Shown here piece by piece: positions 16,454 through 24,623 of a DNA stretch of 35,787 bases (its first letter is position 1; each line of letters opens with the position of its first letter). The position numbers were made by a program, and so were the translations under genes. Source of the stretch: CAYWMP01 sp964459445 (GTDB lineage Bacteria; Desulfobacterota; DSM-4660; Desulfatiglandales; HGW-15); the NCBI GenBank assembly GCA_964459445.1, contig CAYWMP010000043.1:1-35787 (forward strand), read 5' to 3'. The notes beneath the pieces were generated by a model. That model saw only the letters and a program-made list of their open reading frames with translations. It was not told the origin of the DNA and ran no database searches.

Positions 16454-17542
16454 CTATCCGGTCATCTTGCGCATCACCCATTCCAATGGCCCGCGGGAGA
16501 ATTTCTTTCGCCACATATGACTGAACAGAACTGCAAAAAAGAAAAACGCAAATGGGGCGATAGATCTTACGAATGGGGGCGGGTTTTCAAGCCACCCGAA
16601 TATTTCAAGCGAACCCATACCCAAAATGACATGGGCCACGTAAACTGTGAAAGATAGTTGACCGGTTGATATCAGAGGCTTTAACCAATCAGCCTTTGTG
16701 AACCTCTCCCCTAAGCCCACGCACAACCCTACAACAAAAACAGCCGTGCCTCCTGCCTGAAGCATGAATAGCGGCATGGGCGGCATGGGTTCCCTACCTA
16801 ACAGGGCGTAAATGTCCTCGCTTGAAATATCCAGGCTCATTTGCTGAAGCGTCTCTACCATGATCAAGGAGATGCACTCCGCGATAAGGGCTACTACTAA
16901 ACCCGCCAACATGATCCTTCTTCTCCTCTCTGGATCCAACAGGTCCTGTTGTCCCAACCAAATGCCGAGCAGCAGGAATGATAGCCAAGGGAATACAGGA
17001 TGGAATCCATTATAGAAGAGGTTGCGGACAAATCCGGTAGGTGTCCAGAATCCTTTATAAGACAACGTCTCAAAATTCCAACCAATTTCGTAATCAAACA
17101 GCATGATCATTACGACAAAGATGGTGGCAGAGGCTACCGCCGAGTGCCAAAGTCTGGGCGGTGGGCCAAACAGCAAAAAGGCACCGATGGCCATATACAC
17201 ACCGTAGAAATGGAGGATATCAGCAGGCCAGATAGGCCAATAGGCCAACCCAATGAAAAATAGGAACAGGGCCCGCTTCAGAATGAGATTCCGAACGGTT
17301 TTAATTCTATTCATTTGGCCTGACGTTTTGGCGGATCTTGCCATCAAGGCCATGCCGATCCCAGCCAGCACAACGAATGTCACAGCGGCCCGGCCGCTGA
17401 TAATCCCCGTCAATAGGTCAATCCAATCCGCTCCTCCCTCCGGAGCCTTGATGACAAGGGTGAAATTAACGATCACCATACCGAAAATAGCCAGCGACCG
17501 GGCCAAATCATAGCCTACAACGCGATGACGCATATTATTCAT
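16454..17542 (-). CDS. DUF418-family polytopic membrane protein
   Basis: A 362-residue inner-membrane protein with about nine to ten spans. The start, YDLARSLAIFGMVIVNF, is shared by DUF418 and heparan-acetyltransferase-like proteins. The end, RGPLEWVMRKMTG, preceded by GQLSFTVYVAHVILG, is characteristic of DUF418. These proteins are thought to be transporters or acyl-transfer membrane enzymes, but no function is firmly set. The AcrR-like operator at 17588-17615, 46 bp upstream of the start, and the TetR gene downstream suggest drug- or lipid-responsive control. No good alternative start was seen. Confidence 0.8.
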   Translation of the reverse strand: MNNMRHRVVGYDLARSLAIFGMVIVNFTLVIKAPEGGADWIDLLTGIISGRAAVTFVVLAGIGMALMARSAKTSGQMNRIKTVRNLILKRALFLFFIGLAYWPIWPADILHFYGVYMAIGAFLLFGPPPRLWHSAVASATIFVVMIMLFDYEIGWNFETLSYKGFWTPTGFVRNLFYNGFHPVFPWLSFLLLGIWLGQQDLLDPERRRRIMLAGLVVALIAECISLIMVETLQQMSLDISSEDIYALLGREPMPPMPLFMLQAGGTAVFVVGLCVGLGERFTKADWLKPLISTGQLSFTVYVAHVILGMGSLEIFGWLENPPPFVRSIAPFAFFFFAVLFSHMWRKKFSRGPLEWVMRKMTG

Positions 17543-17587
17543 TACGTTTTCCTCTTATCTCTCCTTAGCAAAAATAAGATTTTCAAA

Positions 17588-17615
17588 TTTATACATTCTT
17601 GAACGTATGTATAAA
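17588..17615. promoter_or_regulatory. Palindromic TetR/AcrR-type operator upstream of the DUF418 gene
   Basis: TTTATACAT (17588-17596) and ATGTATAAA (17607-17615) form a perfect 9-bp inverted repeat with a 10-nt spacer TCTTGAACGT. The core resembles the Escherichia coli AcrR site (TACATACATTTGTGAATGTA...). It lies 46 bp before the DUF418 start, where a repressor would block transcription. Confidence 0.7.
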
Positions 17616-17697
17616 TATATTTGAAAAGAGAACTTCTGTCAACTCCCTGCTTTAAACTTTTTGAGAAGGACCGCGTTCAGACCTGATTCTGTAGTCG

Positions 17698-17775
17698 AAA
17701 AAAAGAAGTGGCCAAATCCTTCCTATTGACAATGCAATACTCAAGAAATCTATTGTCAAAGACAAAGATTTGGCC
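17698..17775 (-). terminator. Intrinsic terminator of the small exported protein gene
   Basis: On the - strand, GGCCAAATC (17767-17775) pairs perfectly with GATTTGGCC (17710-17718). A second inner 7-bp stem (17726-17732/17753-17759) follows, and the outer stem is trailed by ACTTC and a seven-T run (17698-17704). It starts 13 nt beyond the stop codon at 17789. Confidence 0.7.
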
Positions 17776-17788
17776 CCTTGGAGGAAGT

Positions 17789-18103
17789 CTACTGGGTTGT
17801 ATCGTTGTGCTTTAATTTATAAATGCGATGGCTTGCCCGATCCTGCTGCGCCTCTAATTTGACCTTTTCCTTGACGGTGAGTTCACCATCACTCAAGGCA
17901 TTCCGTTTACTCCGCCGGATTCGTAGTTGCTGATTCTCAAGGCGGATTGCTTCCCCGGCAGTCAGTTCCCCGCTGTTCACGCCTTGAATGATTCTCCCTT
18001 GCTGTCTAACCTGCCGGTTGCCGACCCTACGCGCCATGGCCGTGTCAGCAAAAAGTCCTCCCAAAAACACAGCCGATAATATGATCATAGCAATTTTTTT
18101 CAT
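17789..18103 (-). CDS. Small exported protein with two GELT-type repeats
   Basis: A 104-residue protein. Residues 1-24 (MKKIAMIILSAVFLGGLFADTAMA) are a clear signal peptide ending in an AMA-type cleavage site. The mature part is basic and helical and holds two similar units, SGELTAGEAIRLENQQLRI and DGELTVKEKVKLEAQQDRA (about residues 44-90), each a turn followed by an amphipathic helix. Similar small periplasmic proteins occur in delta-proteobacteria, but I know of no proven function. The acidic turns could bind a metal. A strong Shine-Dalgarno (GAAGGAGG) precedes the start, and an intrinsic terminator follows, so it is a single-gene unit. Confidence 0.78.
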   Translation of the reverse strand: MKKIAMIILSAVFLGGLFADTAMARRVGNRQVRQQGRIIQGVNSGELTAGEAIRLENQQLRIRRSKRNALSDGELTVKEKVKLEAQQDRASHRIYKLKHNDTTQ

Positions 18104-18527
18104 TTCAAAACCTCCTTCGCTTTTAAACTATTAGACGGACATTCGACAGAACGGCCCCCAAAAACCTGTTTCAAAAGCTTCATCCCACACTTTCTAAAAA
18201 AAGGCTTAAATCAATTGAAATCCTGGCGGTTGGAGGTTGTCTTGGGCTTGACCGCTTCCGAATGTTGGACGTTTGATGGGAATCTTGACCGCATTCACGC
18301 TGGAAAGGATAAAATGAAAAAAGTGGAGTATTCGAGTCTTGAACTGACAGTTATCAAAAGCTCATTAGGAATTGATTTGAAAAGTTTTTGGATTGAATAA
18401 AAAACTACTTATCCAAGTCTATTATTTGTAGGCAAAAGATCTGGTTTGGACTGACAAACGCAACATGAAAAATTCATGGAATTGCCCTTTATGGCATCGA
18501 CACGTTACATATCGTTAATCCAAAGGG
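18104..18527. other. Gene-poor gap between divergent-end units
   Basis: It holds the ribosome site and presumably the promoter of the small exported protein gene at its left end. A short TTG-initiated frame at 18215-18400 (61 codons, +) lacks a ribosome site and recognisable features, and is not called. Nothing else is seen. Confidence 0.5.
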
Positions 18528-20852
18528 TCATTGTATTTCATCCAAAACTTCCCGAATTGTCTGGGCTATCTGCCGCATGACGATCGGTTTCATGATAAAC
18601 GCACTGATACCCATCTCTTTTGCACTTCTTTCATCAATCTGGTCACTGAAACCGGTACATAAAATGATAGGGGTATCAGGACTGATGGACATCAATTCCA
18701 CGGCCAGATCCTTCCCTGTCATATTAGGCATGGTCTGATCGGTTATGACGAGATCAAAGGCACCCGGTTTATTGCGAAAGGCTTCCAGGGCCTCAATACT
18801 GCTCGTGCGGCCCGTCACATGATAGCCAAAGTTTTCCAGCATCGGTTTAATGGCGTTAACAGCAGCTTTTTCATCGTCCACAAAAAGGATTCGCTCTGTG
18901 CCTCGATGAAGCCTCACTATTCCCTCTGAATCTTCTGCAACTTCCCCCTCATATTTTGGAAACAATAGGCGAAAGGTGGTACCTTTTCCCACCTCACTTT
19001 TACAAATGATATCACCTCCGTGGTTTCTGACAATGCCATGAGCAGCAGCCAATCCCATGCCTGTCCCCTCTCCGGGTCCCTTTGTAGTGAAGTAGGGTTC
19101 AAAGATACGATCCAAAACTTCAGGATCAATCCCTTCCCCAGTATCACTTACTGTCATTCCTACGTAAGATCCGGGATTCAAGCCCGTGAATTGACTGACG
19201 GCATCGGAATCAAGATCTAGTTCGTCAAGTTCAATCTTAAGCATCCCTCCTTTTTCACGCATGGTATGAGACGCATTGGTACAAAGATTCAATACAACCT
19301 GATGGATCTGGGTCGGATCAGCAAAGATGGTATCTTCCTCTGTTTCGATATTATGACTAATATCAATAGTAGAGGGTATAGAGGATCTAAGCAGTTTGAC
19401 AGCTTCTTTGATAACAAACCCCATCTTTATGGCCAGTTTTTCAGGTTCCTTCTGACGACCAAAGGCAAGAATCTGCTTGACCATGTCTCGCGCGCGTTCA
19501 CCCGCCTTATAAATCTGCTTCAAATTAAACTGGATGGGATTATCAAGAGGCAGTTCCATCATGGCCATCTCTGAATGCACTATGATCGGAGTGAGGATAT
19601 TGTTGAAATCATGGGCAATGCCACCGGCTAATGTGCCGATAGATTCCATCTTTTGGGCCTGTTGCAGCTGTATTTGAAGCTTTTTGCGTTCTTCTTCCGC
19701 TTTCTTTTGTTCCGCAAGGTCCATAATAACATCTTCCATATATCCCCGTTCCGGGAAAATACGAGTATCGAACCGTACCCAGATTGTTCTTCCATCTTTT
19801 TTGTAAAACTGAGCCTCTATATTATGGATGACACCGCTCTTTTCAATTTCAACAAGCATTTTTTTCCGTACCGCCTTGTCCACATAGCGCTCGGAGAAAA
19901 CGTATTCTTCGGCAAATTTCTCTGTGCTGTCATAGCCAAAAATCTGGGCCATTTTTTTGTTGCATTCTAAAACCTTACCATCACTTATTCTAGTTCGGCC
20001 CAACCCGACCTGGGCATTTTGATAAAGGCTTCTATAGCGCTGTTCCGATTCCTTCAGTTGATCGATGAGGTTACTGACTTCCTCCGTTTTAGTTTTTAGG
20101 CTCTCCACCATGCTATTGAAGAAAGCCATCAGTTGTCCGATTTCATTATCCCGGATCGGATCGACCGGCTGTAATTTTCCTCTGGATACGTCTTTGGTTG
20201 CGACAATGAGCCGGTCGAGCGGTTTTGTGACCGAATGGTGTAACATAAAAAGAAGGGTCACAAAAACGGCGACAAGCACACCCATGGTACTCAAATAGAT
20301 AATTTGATGCGCTGTCGATATGGGGGCAAGGTAATCTTTTTCATTTACAAAACTGATAATATGCCAATTCCAAGAAGTGAAATAACGAACATGGGCTTTT
20401 ATCCTTTCCTCCCCCAGCCTGAAATCCATGATCGCGTCTTCTGTATTTGAGAAAGCAGGTAATTTCCAAGTAGCTTGTGGAAAATCGTTCGAAATCGTCT
20501 TTATGGATTGCTTGTCCTCTAAAACCAGAATGTGAACATTGGGCACTTGTCCACCAATGGATTCTATCTCTTCCAGCGCTTGTTTTTTCATGGCTTCGTT
20601 CATCTCCAGATTATCTTGGAGCTGCATATCGAGCAGTTGGTTGAAACGGGTATCGCAAACCCCCACACCCAACTTAGAAGCCAAGCGAAGGTTTGCTTCA
20701 AATTGCTCGATCAAAAAGGATTCAATCGGCGGAGACAGGGTGCCTATCATAACACCAGAGATGGCGATCCCAACGATAACCACAGGCAGCACAAGCCAAA
20801 AAACGATTCGCTTGTGCAAAGGCAATTTCTTATTTTCTATTTCAGATCTCAT
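18528..20852 (-). CDS. Hybrid sensor histidine kinase (sensor-HAMP-PAS-HisKA-HATPase-REC)
   Basis: A 774-residue membrane sensor kinase with an attached receiver. TM1 is about 16-37, an extracytoplasmic sensor about 38-180, TM2 about 184-206, HAMP about 207-260 and PAS about 272-385. HisKA has the phospho-acceptor H414 in GGIAHDFNNIL. HATPase has N522 (N box), DTGEG (570-574) and GTGMGLAAAHGIV (597-609). The C-terminal REC domain (about 653-770) has DD at 659-660, the phospho-acceptor D705 and K757 (MKP). The HDFNN form is typical of PAS-hybrid kinases in delta-proteobacteria. There is no dedicated output regulator beside it, so phosphate may pass to a distant partner. A palindrome overlaps its candidate promoter. 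Confidence 0.93.
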   Translation of the reverse strand: MRSEIENKKLPLHKRIVFWLVLPVVIVGIAISGVMIGTLSPPIESFLIEQFEANLRLASKLGVGVCDTRFNQLLDMQLQDNLEMNEAMKKQALEEIESIGGQVPNVHILVLEDKQSIKTISNDFPQATWKLPAFSNTEDAIMDFRLGEERIKAHVRYFTSWNWHIISFVNEKDYLAPISTAHQIIYLSTMGVLVAVFVTLLFMLHHSVTKPLDRLIVATKDVSRGKLQPVDPIRDNEIGQLMAFFNSMVESLKTKTEEVSNLIDQLKESEQRYRSLYQNAQVGLGRTRISDGKVLECNKKMAQIFGYDSTEKFAEEYVFSERYVDKAVRKKMLVEIEKSGVIHNIEAQFYKKDGRTIWVRFDTRIFPERGYMEDVIMDLAEQKKAEEERKKLQIQLQQAQKMESIGTLAGGIAHDFNNILTPIIVHSEMAMMELPLDNPIQFNLKQIYKAGERARDMVKQILAFGRQKEPEKLAIKMGFVIKEAVKLLRSSIPSTIDISHNIETEEDTIFADPTQIHQVVLNLCTNASHTMREKGGMLKIELDELDLDSDAVSQFTGLNPGSYVGMTVSDTGEGIDPEVLDRIFEPYFTTKGPGEGTGMGLAAAHGIVRNHGGDIICKSEVGKGTTFRLLFPKYEGEVAEDSEGIVRLHRGTERILFVDDEKAAVNAIKPMLENFGYHVTGRTSSIEALEAFRNKPGAFDLVITDQTMPNMTGKDLAVELMSISPDTPIILCTGFSDQIDERSAKEMGISAFIMKPIVMRQIAQTIREVLDEIQ

Positions 20853-20917
20853 TATGGTTTACAGGATTGGCGAGGTCTCCCGCTTCACCCTTCTTGCATA
20901 ATACCTTCGTCAAAGGA

Positions 20918-20970
20918 ATATCATGAATACAACTGGTAATCATGATATGTAAGCATCGATCTGGACGCAA
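20918..20970 (-). promoter_or_regulatory. Candidate promoter and 9-bp palindrome upstream of the hybrid kinase
   Basis: On the - strand TTGCGT (20965-20970), 17 nt, then TATCAT (20942-20947) form a candidate promoter. A perfect inverted repeat, atatcatga (20918-20926) and tcatgatat (20940-20948), overlaps the -10 box and lies about 66-96 bp before the start codon. The rest of the 424-bp gap to the epimerase gene (20853-21276) shows nothing else recognisable. Confidence 0.5.
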
Positions 20971-21276
20971 ACATTCTTGGTATTTTTTTTGCCGGTGGCA
21001 GTCTTTATTTTGGTGCCAATTCAATAAAAACCATCAAAAATCCAAAGATTTCCTGTTTCTCAATTTATGTTATCGGCTTTTTGGCTCACGAAAAGCGATC
21101 CATACTTAACCTATCTTTTCTTTAACAAGGCCTTGATATATTTACAAATACTGTTTCTAAAATGGAAATCAAGTATGTTGAAGATTGCCCAAATAAATAA
21201 ACGTGTTGGGGTAACTCAAAACTTGCCTTAGAGATCTGCAAGATCCAATCCTTTATTTTTTTAAAGAATCGAAAAA

Positions 21277-22464
21277 TTACTTCACACCGAATCTGTAAAT
21301 TGTTTTCTGATGATACGCTTCCCGGGGTCTGAGGACGGTTGATGGGAATTGAGATTTATTGGGAGAATCGGGGAAATGCTGCGCTTCAAGGCATAGGCCA
21401 TGCCGTTGTCCATAACGCTTGCCTGCTTTGCCGATGATGTCGTTCAAGAAATTTCCCGTATAGAACTGAAGGCCGGGTTCTGTTGTAAAGACTTCCATGA
21501 ACCTGCCTGAAATAGGCTCATAAACCTCCGCCGCTAAGGTCAATTCATCCGGCTTTTTTTCAAGTACCCAGTTATGATCGTATCCATTGCCGTACTTGAG
21601 TTGGACATGATCATCGTCAATTCTGCTACCGATCGCGTTGAATTTTGTGAAATCGAAGGGGGTTTCCGCCACGGCCTTTAAATCTCCTGTTGGGATCGAG
21701 AACTTATCGATGGGCGTAAACCTCCCCGCCTTGATCGTTACTTCATGGTCCAGGACAGTACCGTTACCCGCACCCTTGAGGTTGTAGTAATTGTGCTGGG
21801 TAAGATTTACGATCGTGGATTTTGAGGTTGTCGCGTGGTATTCGATCTTTAACTCGTTTTTGTTTGATAAAGTATAGACCACCTTTATTGACAAATCACC
21901 AGGATAACCTTCCTCACCGTCTTCGCTGACATAAGTCAGTTCAATGCCCGGCCTTTCAGGATCGTCCGGCAAGGGTCGAGCTTCCCACAGTGCCTTGTTG
22001 AATCCACTATCGCCTCCATGAAGGTGGTTTTCCCCTTCGTTCTTTGCCAACCTATACTCAACCTGATCTAAAGTGAATGAACCTTTGGCTATGCGATTGG
22101 CATACCGGCCTACGATACATCCAAAATAGGGCGAGCGATTGAGATAGTCTTCAAGTTCATCGAATCCAAGAACAACATCATCCGCGTGACCCGTTCTGTC
22201 CGGTACATGAAGAGAGACGACGATGCCTCCATAATCCAATACACGCATCTCTAGGCCATGGCTATTAACGAGTGTATAGATATGCGCCTCTTCTCCGCTT
22301 GGCAAACCTCCAAAAAGCTCTTTTTTAATGGAACCTTCAGAGAGGGTCCTCGATTGTTCATTGTTCATCTCTTTGCCTGCTTTTTTAAACATAAATCGTT
22401 TGCATCTTTGACCTCTCGCCTTGCCCTGACCATTGTTCTTGGAGCCGAAGTCCCTTTGATTCAT
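21277..22464 (-). CDS. galM: Aldose 1-epimerase (galactose mutarotase)
   Basis: It interconverts alpha and beta anomers of aldoses such as galactose, glucose or xylose. The catalytic residues are visible: H149 in ENHLHGG, H224 in NLTQHNYYNL and the general base E360 in LCLEAQHFPDSPN, with substrate-binding GRYANRI (119-125). The coding frame opens at ATG 22464 (395 aa), about 45 residues longer than typical. The extra N-terminus is basic and unlike a signal peptide, and ATG 22464 lies inside a palindrome, so Met33 (22368, 363 aa) may be the true start. It is followed by the hybrid kinase gene after 424 bp. With the xylulokinase-like gene elsewhere in the window it hints at pentose or hexose use. 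Confidence 0.9.
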   Translation of the reverse strand: MNQRDFGSKNNGQGKARGQRCKRFMFKKAGKEMNNEQSRTLSEGSIKKELFGGLPSGEEAHIYTLVNSHGLEMRVLDYGGIVVSLHVPDRTGHADDVVLGFDELEDYLNRSPYFGCIVGRYANRIAKGSFTLDQVEYRLAKNEGENHLHGGDSGFNKALWEARPLPDDPERPGIELTYVSEDGEEGYPGDLSIKVVYTLSNKNELKIEYHATTSKSTIVNLTQHNYYNLKGAGNGTVLDHEVTIKAGRFTPIDKFSIPTGDLKAVAETPFDFTKFNAIGSRIDDDHVQLKYGNGYDHNWVLEKKPDELTLAAEVYEPISGRFMEVFTTEPGLQFYTGNFLNDIIGKAGKRYGQRHGLCLEAQHFPDSPNKSQFPSTVLRPREAYHQKTIYRFGVK

Positions 22465-22481
22465 AGTGGAACGCTATGAAT
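22459..22481. promoter_or_regulatory. Perfect 8-bp palindrome over the upstream galM start
   Basis: attcatag (22459-22466) and ctatgaat (22474-22481) are separated by 7 nt and overlap ATG 22464. It may be an operator for the epimerase gene. If so, translation probably begins at the internal ATG 22368. Confidence 0.45.
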
Positions 22482-22514
22482 ATTTATCAAATCTTTATCA
22501 AAATTAGAATACGT

Positions 22515-22543
22515 TTGACAAGTTAAGAGATTTTTTGTTATAT
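22515..22543 (+). promoter_or_regulatory. Strong sigma-70-like promoter
   Basis: TTGACA (22515-22520), exactly 17 nt, TTATAT (22538-22543). It points to the right into a non-coding region that ends in an intrinsic terminator at 22690. A second copy of TTATAT (22566-22571) is made by the 28-bp duplication. Confidence 0.65.
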
Positions 22544-22590
22544 GCCATTCATCTAATACTATTTGTTATATGCCATTCATCTAATACTAT
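22535..22590. repeat. Perfect 28-bp tandem duplication
   Basis: Bases 22535-22562 are repeated without change at 22563-22590. Each unit begins ttgttatatgcc and ends ctaatactat. The unit contains the -10 box of the candidate promoter. The absence of mismatches indicates a recent event. Confidence 0.9.
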
Positions 22591-22690
22591 TTAATTATCC
22601 TTAGAACCTATAAGCGAGGGTGGTATGTACCGCTTTGGTACTGGACGACTGAACCCCATTTCTCTGATAGAGAGGTGGGGTTTTTGCTTT
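22550..22690 (+). ncRNA. Candidate small RNA or leader transcript
   Basis: A start about 7 nt after the TTATAT box and the terminator at 22652-22690 would give a transcript of about 140 nt. It contains no open frame of note. Before the terminator, 22612-22616 (aagcg) can pair with 22631-22635 (cgctt), and a single-stranded CTGGACGAC (22641-22649) resembles a CsrA-type GGA site. It matches no riboswitch or small-RNA family that I recognise. It lies upstream of, and in the same direction as, the PLP decarboxylase gene, but is terminated about 370 bp before it. Confidence 0.5.
22652..22690 (+). terminator. Intrinsic terminator of the candidate small RNA
   Basis: A 14-bp stem (22652-22665 with 22669-22682, two G-T pairs) has a 3-nt loop and runs into ttttt. 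It is one of the strongest terminators in the window, with no gene immediately upstream on this strand. Confidence 0.85.
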
Positions 22691-22699
22691 TAAAGCGCC

Positions 22700-22965
22700 T
22701 CTCACGGAGCTCTCTGAGTCCCAAAGATATAAGATACACAATAGTTGCTTAAGATGCCCGCGATAGCGGCCTCAATCCTGTAAAACAGGATTAAGTTCGG
22801 GGGAGATCATTGTGAAAACAAGAAATTGTCTTTCTTGTTTTCGTAATGGATCTTTCCCAAACGTATTAGCAACTTGATTTTGCTTCTAATTCATTTTTTC
22901 TCTGTGTCCTTTGCGGTCTCTAGCGACCCTGATAGGAATCGAAGGGGAGCGGGTGTGAGAGAAAT
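22700..22965 (+). repeat. Dispersed structured repeat, copy 2 (core 22744-22873)
   Basis: Homologous to copy 1 (2350-2653) over its length, with the left arm ctcacggagctctctgagtc and the right flank gaaggggagcgggtgtgaga (22941-22960). The core has a closing stem gttgct/agcaac (22744-22749/22868-22873). HP1 is at 22756-22770 with one bulge. HP2 is at 22771-22780/22786-22795, 9 of 10 pairs. HP3 has gaaaacaag/cttgttttc (22814-22822/22834-22842) extended by wobble pairs. Several base differences from copy 1 inside HP3 keep pairing by becoming G-T. It lies about 95 bp before the start of the PLP decarboxylase gene. Confidence 0.75.
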
Positions 22966-23059
22966 CAATTGTACAAAACACGGGCAAAACTTTTCTACTC
23001 CATCTGCTAGTCGTTTGGGTTCAAATAATTACTAATAACTTCTGAAAGGAGGCGGAACA

Positions 23060-24589
23060 TTGACTCACATTGACGATTGCCTGTCCAAACGCAACGGTCA
23101 TCTATTCATGGAAGCGTGCGATGCAGTTGGGTTGATCAGAGAATTCGGTTCCCCGCTGTTTGTCCTATCAGAGGATCAAATCCGTCGTAACGTGCGTCGC
23201 TTTCAGAAGGCCTTCCAAAGGGGATGGCCGGATGGGCCTGTGAAGGTTCTGCCTGCCGCCAAAGCCAACTGGATTTCCGCAGTTCAACGCATTCTCGCTG
23301 ATGAAGGATGCGGTTGCGACATCTATTCTCCGGGCGAATTGAGCGTCGCATTAAACGCCGGCTTTGATCCCCGGTTCATCTCTGTGAATGGTGTGCCCAA
23401 ATCGAAAAACCATATTTACAGGAGCATTCGGGAGGGGACTCGAATTACCATTGACAGTCTTGAAGAGGCGGATGTCATTGAAACGGCCTCTAAAGAGTTG
23501 AATCAAACGGCCATGGTACGGCTGAGACTCAAGCCGGCGATCTCCGGTTTTATTGATAGCAGCGACTTTGTGGCCGAAGGCCTCGTGCCCACTGATATCG
23601 CCGCCATGGCCTATAAGGGCGGCCTTACTTTTGAGCAGATCATGGCGATTGGGCCGCGGCTACTAAAAATGAAAAACGTTGAGCTGGTAGGCTTTCATCA
23701 ACACCACGGCAGGCATGATCGATCGACGCGCTATTGGGTGGAGCAGATGAAGGCTTTTTCCCAAGAGCTTGGTAGGGTCTGCCGGGCTTTGGGTGGCTTC
23801 AAACCCAAGGAGATAGATATTGGGGGCGGCTTTGCCATTCCGAGGGATCCCTTCAATGCTGTCACGGACTATACGGCCCCAATTCAATTGGGCGCCCTGT
23901 ATGCCGTGTCAAAGGGACTCAATGCGCTGAGCACCGACATACGGTATAAGGCCCTCTCCAAACTGATCGATACATTGATCACAAGACCGAATCAAAAACC
24001 CGCGCCCTCTATCGAGCATTATGCCCTGGCATGTACCCGCACACTGCGACAAGAACTGCCGAAAAACGGCATAAGCACCCACGGTTTGATGCTTCAACTC
24101 GAACCGGGCAGGAGCCTCCATGGAAACACGGGCATCCATTTAGCCACCGTTACAAATATAAAACAGACAAATGCCCCCATACGATGGAAAATTGTTATCG
24201 TGGATACGACAGAATTCTGGTTTACGGGCGGACGTTATGAACACCACCTGCACGACTATGTATTCGCAAACAAGATGGATGCGGAGATGATTGACAAGGC
24301 GGACATTATCGGTCGCAGTTGTTACGGGGACCGTCTGATGCCCTTGGTGCCGATTCCGGAAGTTAAAGTTGGAGACATCCTTGCACTCATGGATACCGGC
24401 GCCTATCAGGAAGTCTCTATGAGTAACTTCAATGCGATTCCCCGGCCCGCCACCATATTGGTAACCGGGGATCGGGCTGAGGTCATTCGAAGACGTGAGA
24501 CAGAAGATGATGTGTTTAGGCGTGATATGATGCCGGAGCATTTAGAATCAGTTTATCAAGCCGGCTCACGCAAACGAATTCATGCATGA
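23060..24589 (+). CDS. Fold-type III PLP decarboxylase-like protein (LysA/Orn-DAP-Arg decarboxylase 2 family)
   Basis: PLP-dependent amino-acid decarboxylase or racemase relative. The PLP lysine is K68 (PAAKANW). H213 and H215 (GFHQHHG), the phosphate loop IGGGFAIP (254-261), EPGR (348-351), C421 (RSCYGDR) and Y449 (DTGAYQEVSMSNFNAIPRP) follow LysA order. It is not a standard diaminopimelate decarboxylase. The usual CESGD motif is CYGDR, about 90 residues separate GGG from EPGR, and length is 509 aa against about 420. The start is TTG 23060, supported by an ideal AAAGGAGG seven to eight bases upstream; the first ATG (23108) has none. Substrate is unknown. It probably heads a + strand run with the SDR gene. 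Confidence 0.78.
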   Translation: MTHIDDCLSKRNGHLFMEACDAVGLIREFGSPLFVLSEDQIRRNVRRFQKAFQRGWPDGPVKVLPAAKANWISAVQRILADEGCGCDIYSPGELSVALNAGFDPRFISVNGVPKSKNHIYRSIREGTRITIDSLEEADVIETASKELNQTAMVRLRLKPAISGFIDSSDFVAEGLVPTDIAAMAYKGGLTFEQIMAIGPRLLKMKNVELVGFHQHHGRHDRSTRYWVEQMKAFSQELGRVCRALGGFKPKEIDIGGGFAIPRDPFNAVTDYTAPIQLGALYAVSKGLNALSTDIRYKALSKLIDTLITRPNQKPAPSIEHYALACTRTLRQELPKNGISTHGLMLQLEPGRSLHGNTGIHLATVTNIKQTNAPIRWKIVIVDTTEFWFTGGRYEHHLHDYVFANKMDAEMIDKADIIGRSCYGDRLMPLVPIPEVKVGDILALMDTGAYQEVSMSNFNAIPRPATILVTGDRAEVIRRRETEDDVFRRDMMPEHLESVYQAGSRKRIHA

Positions 24590-24623
24590 GTCGAAGCGTG
24601 AAATGAAAGAGGGCAAAATTTTT

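Noticed and set aside
18215..18400. 61-codon TTG-initiated frame
   Set aside because: No ribosome site, no conserved feature and odd composition; likely chance.
20842..21024. 60-codon - strand frame before the hybrid kinase
   Set aside because: It overlaps the kinase start and a candidate promoter and palindrome; no protein features.
22535..22590. CRISPR-like direct repeat
   Set aside because: Two adjacent 28-bp copies have no spacer between them and no cas genes are present; it is a tandem duplication.
22600..22690. Riboswitch before the PLP decarboxylase gene
   Set aside because: It does not match any riboswitch consensus I know, and its terminator is about 370 bp from the gene; kept only as a candidate small RNA.
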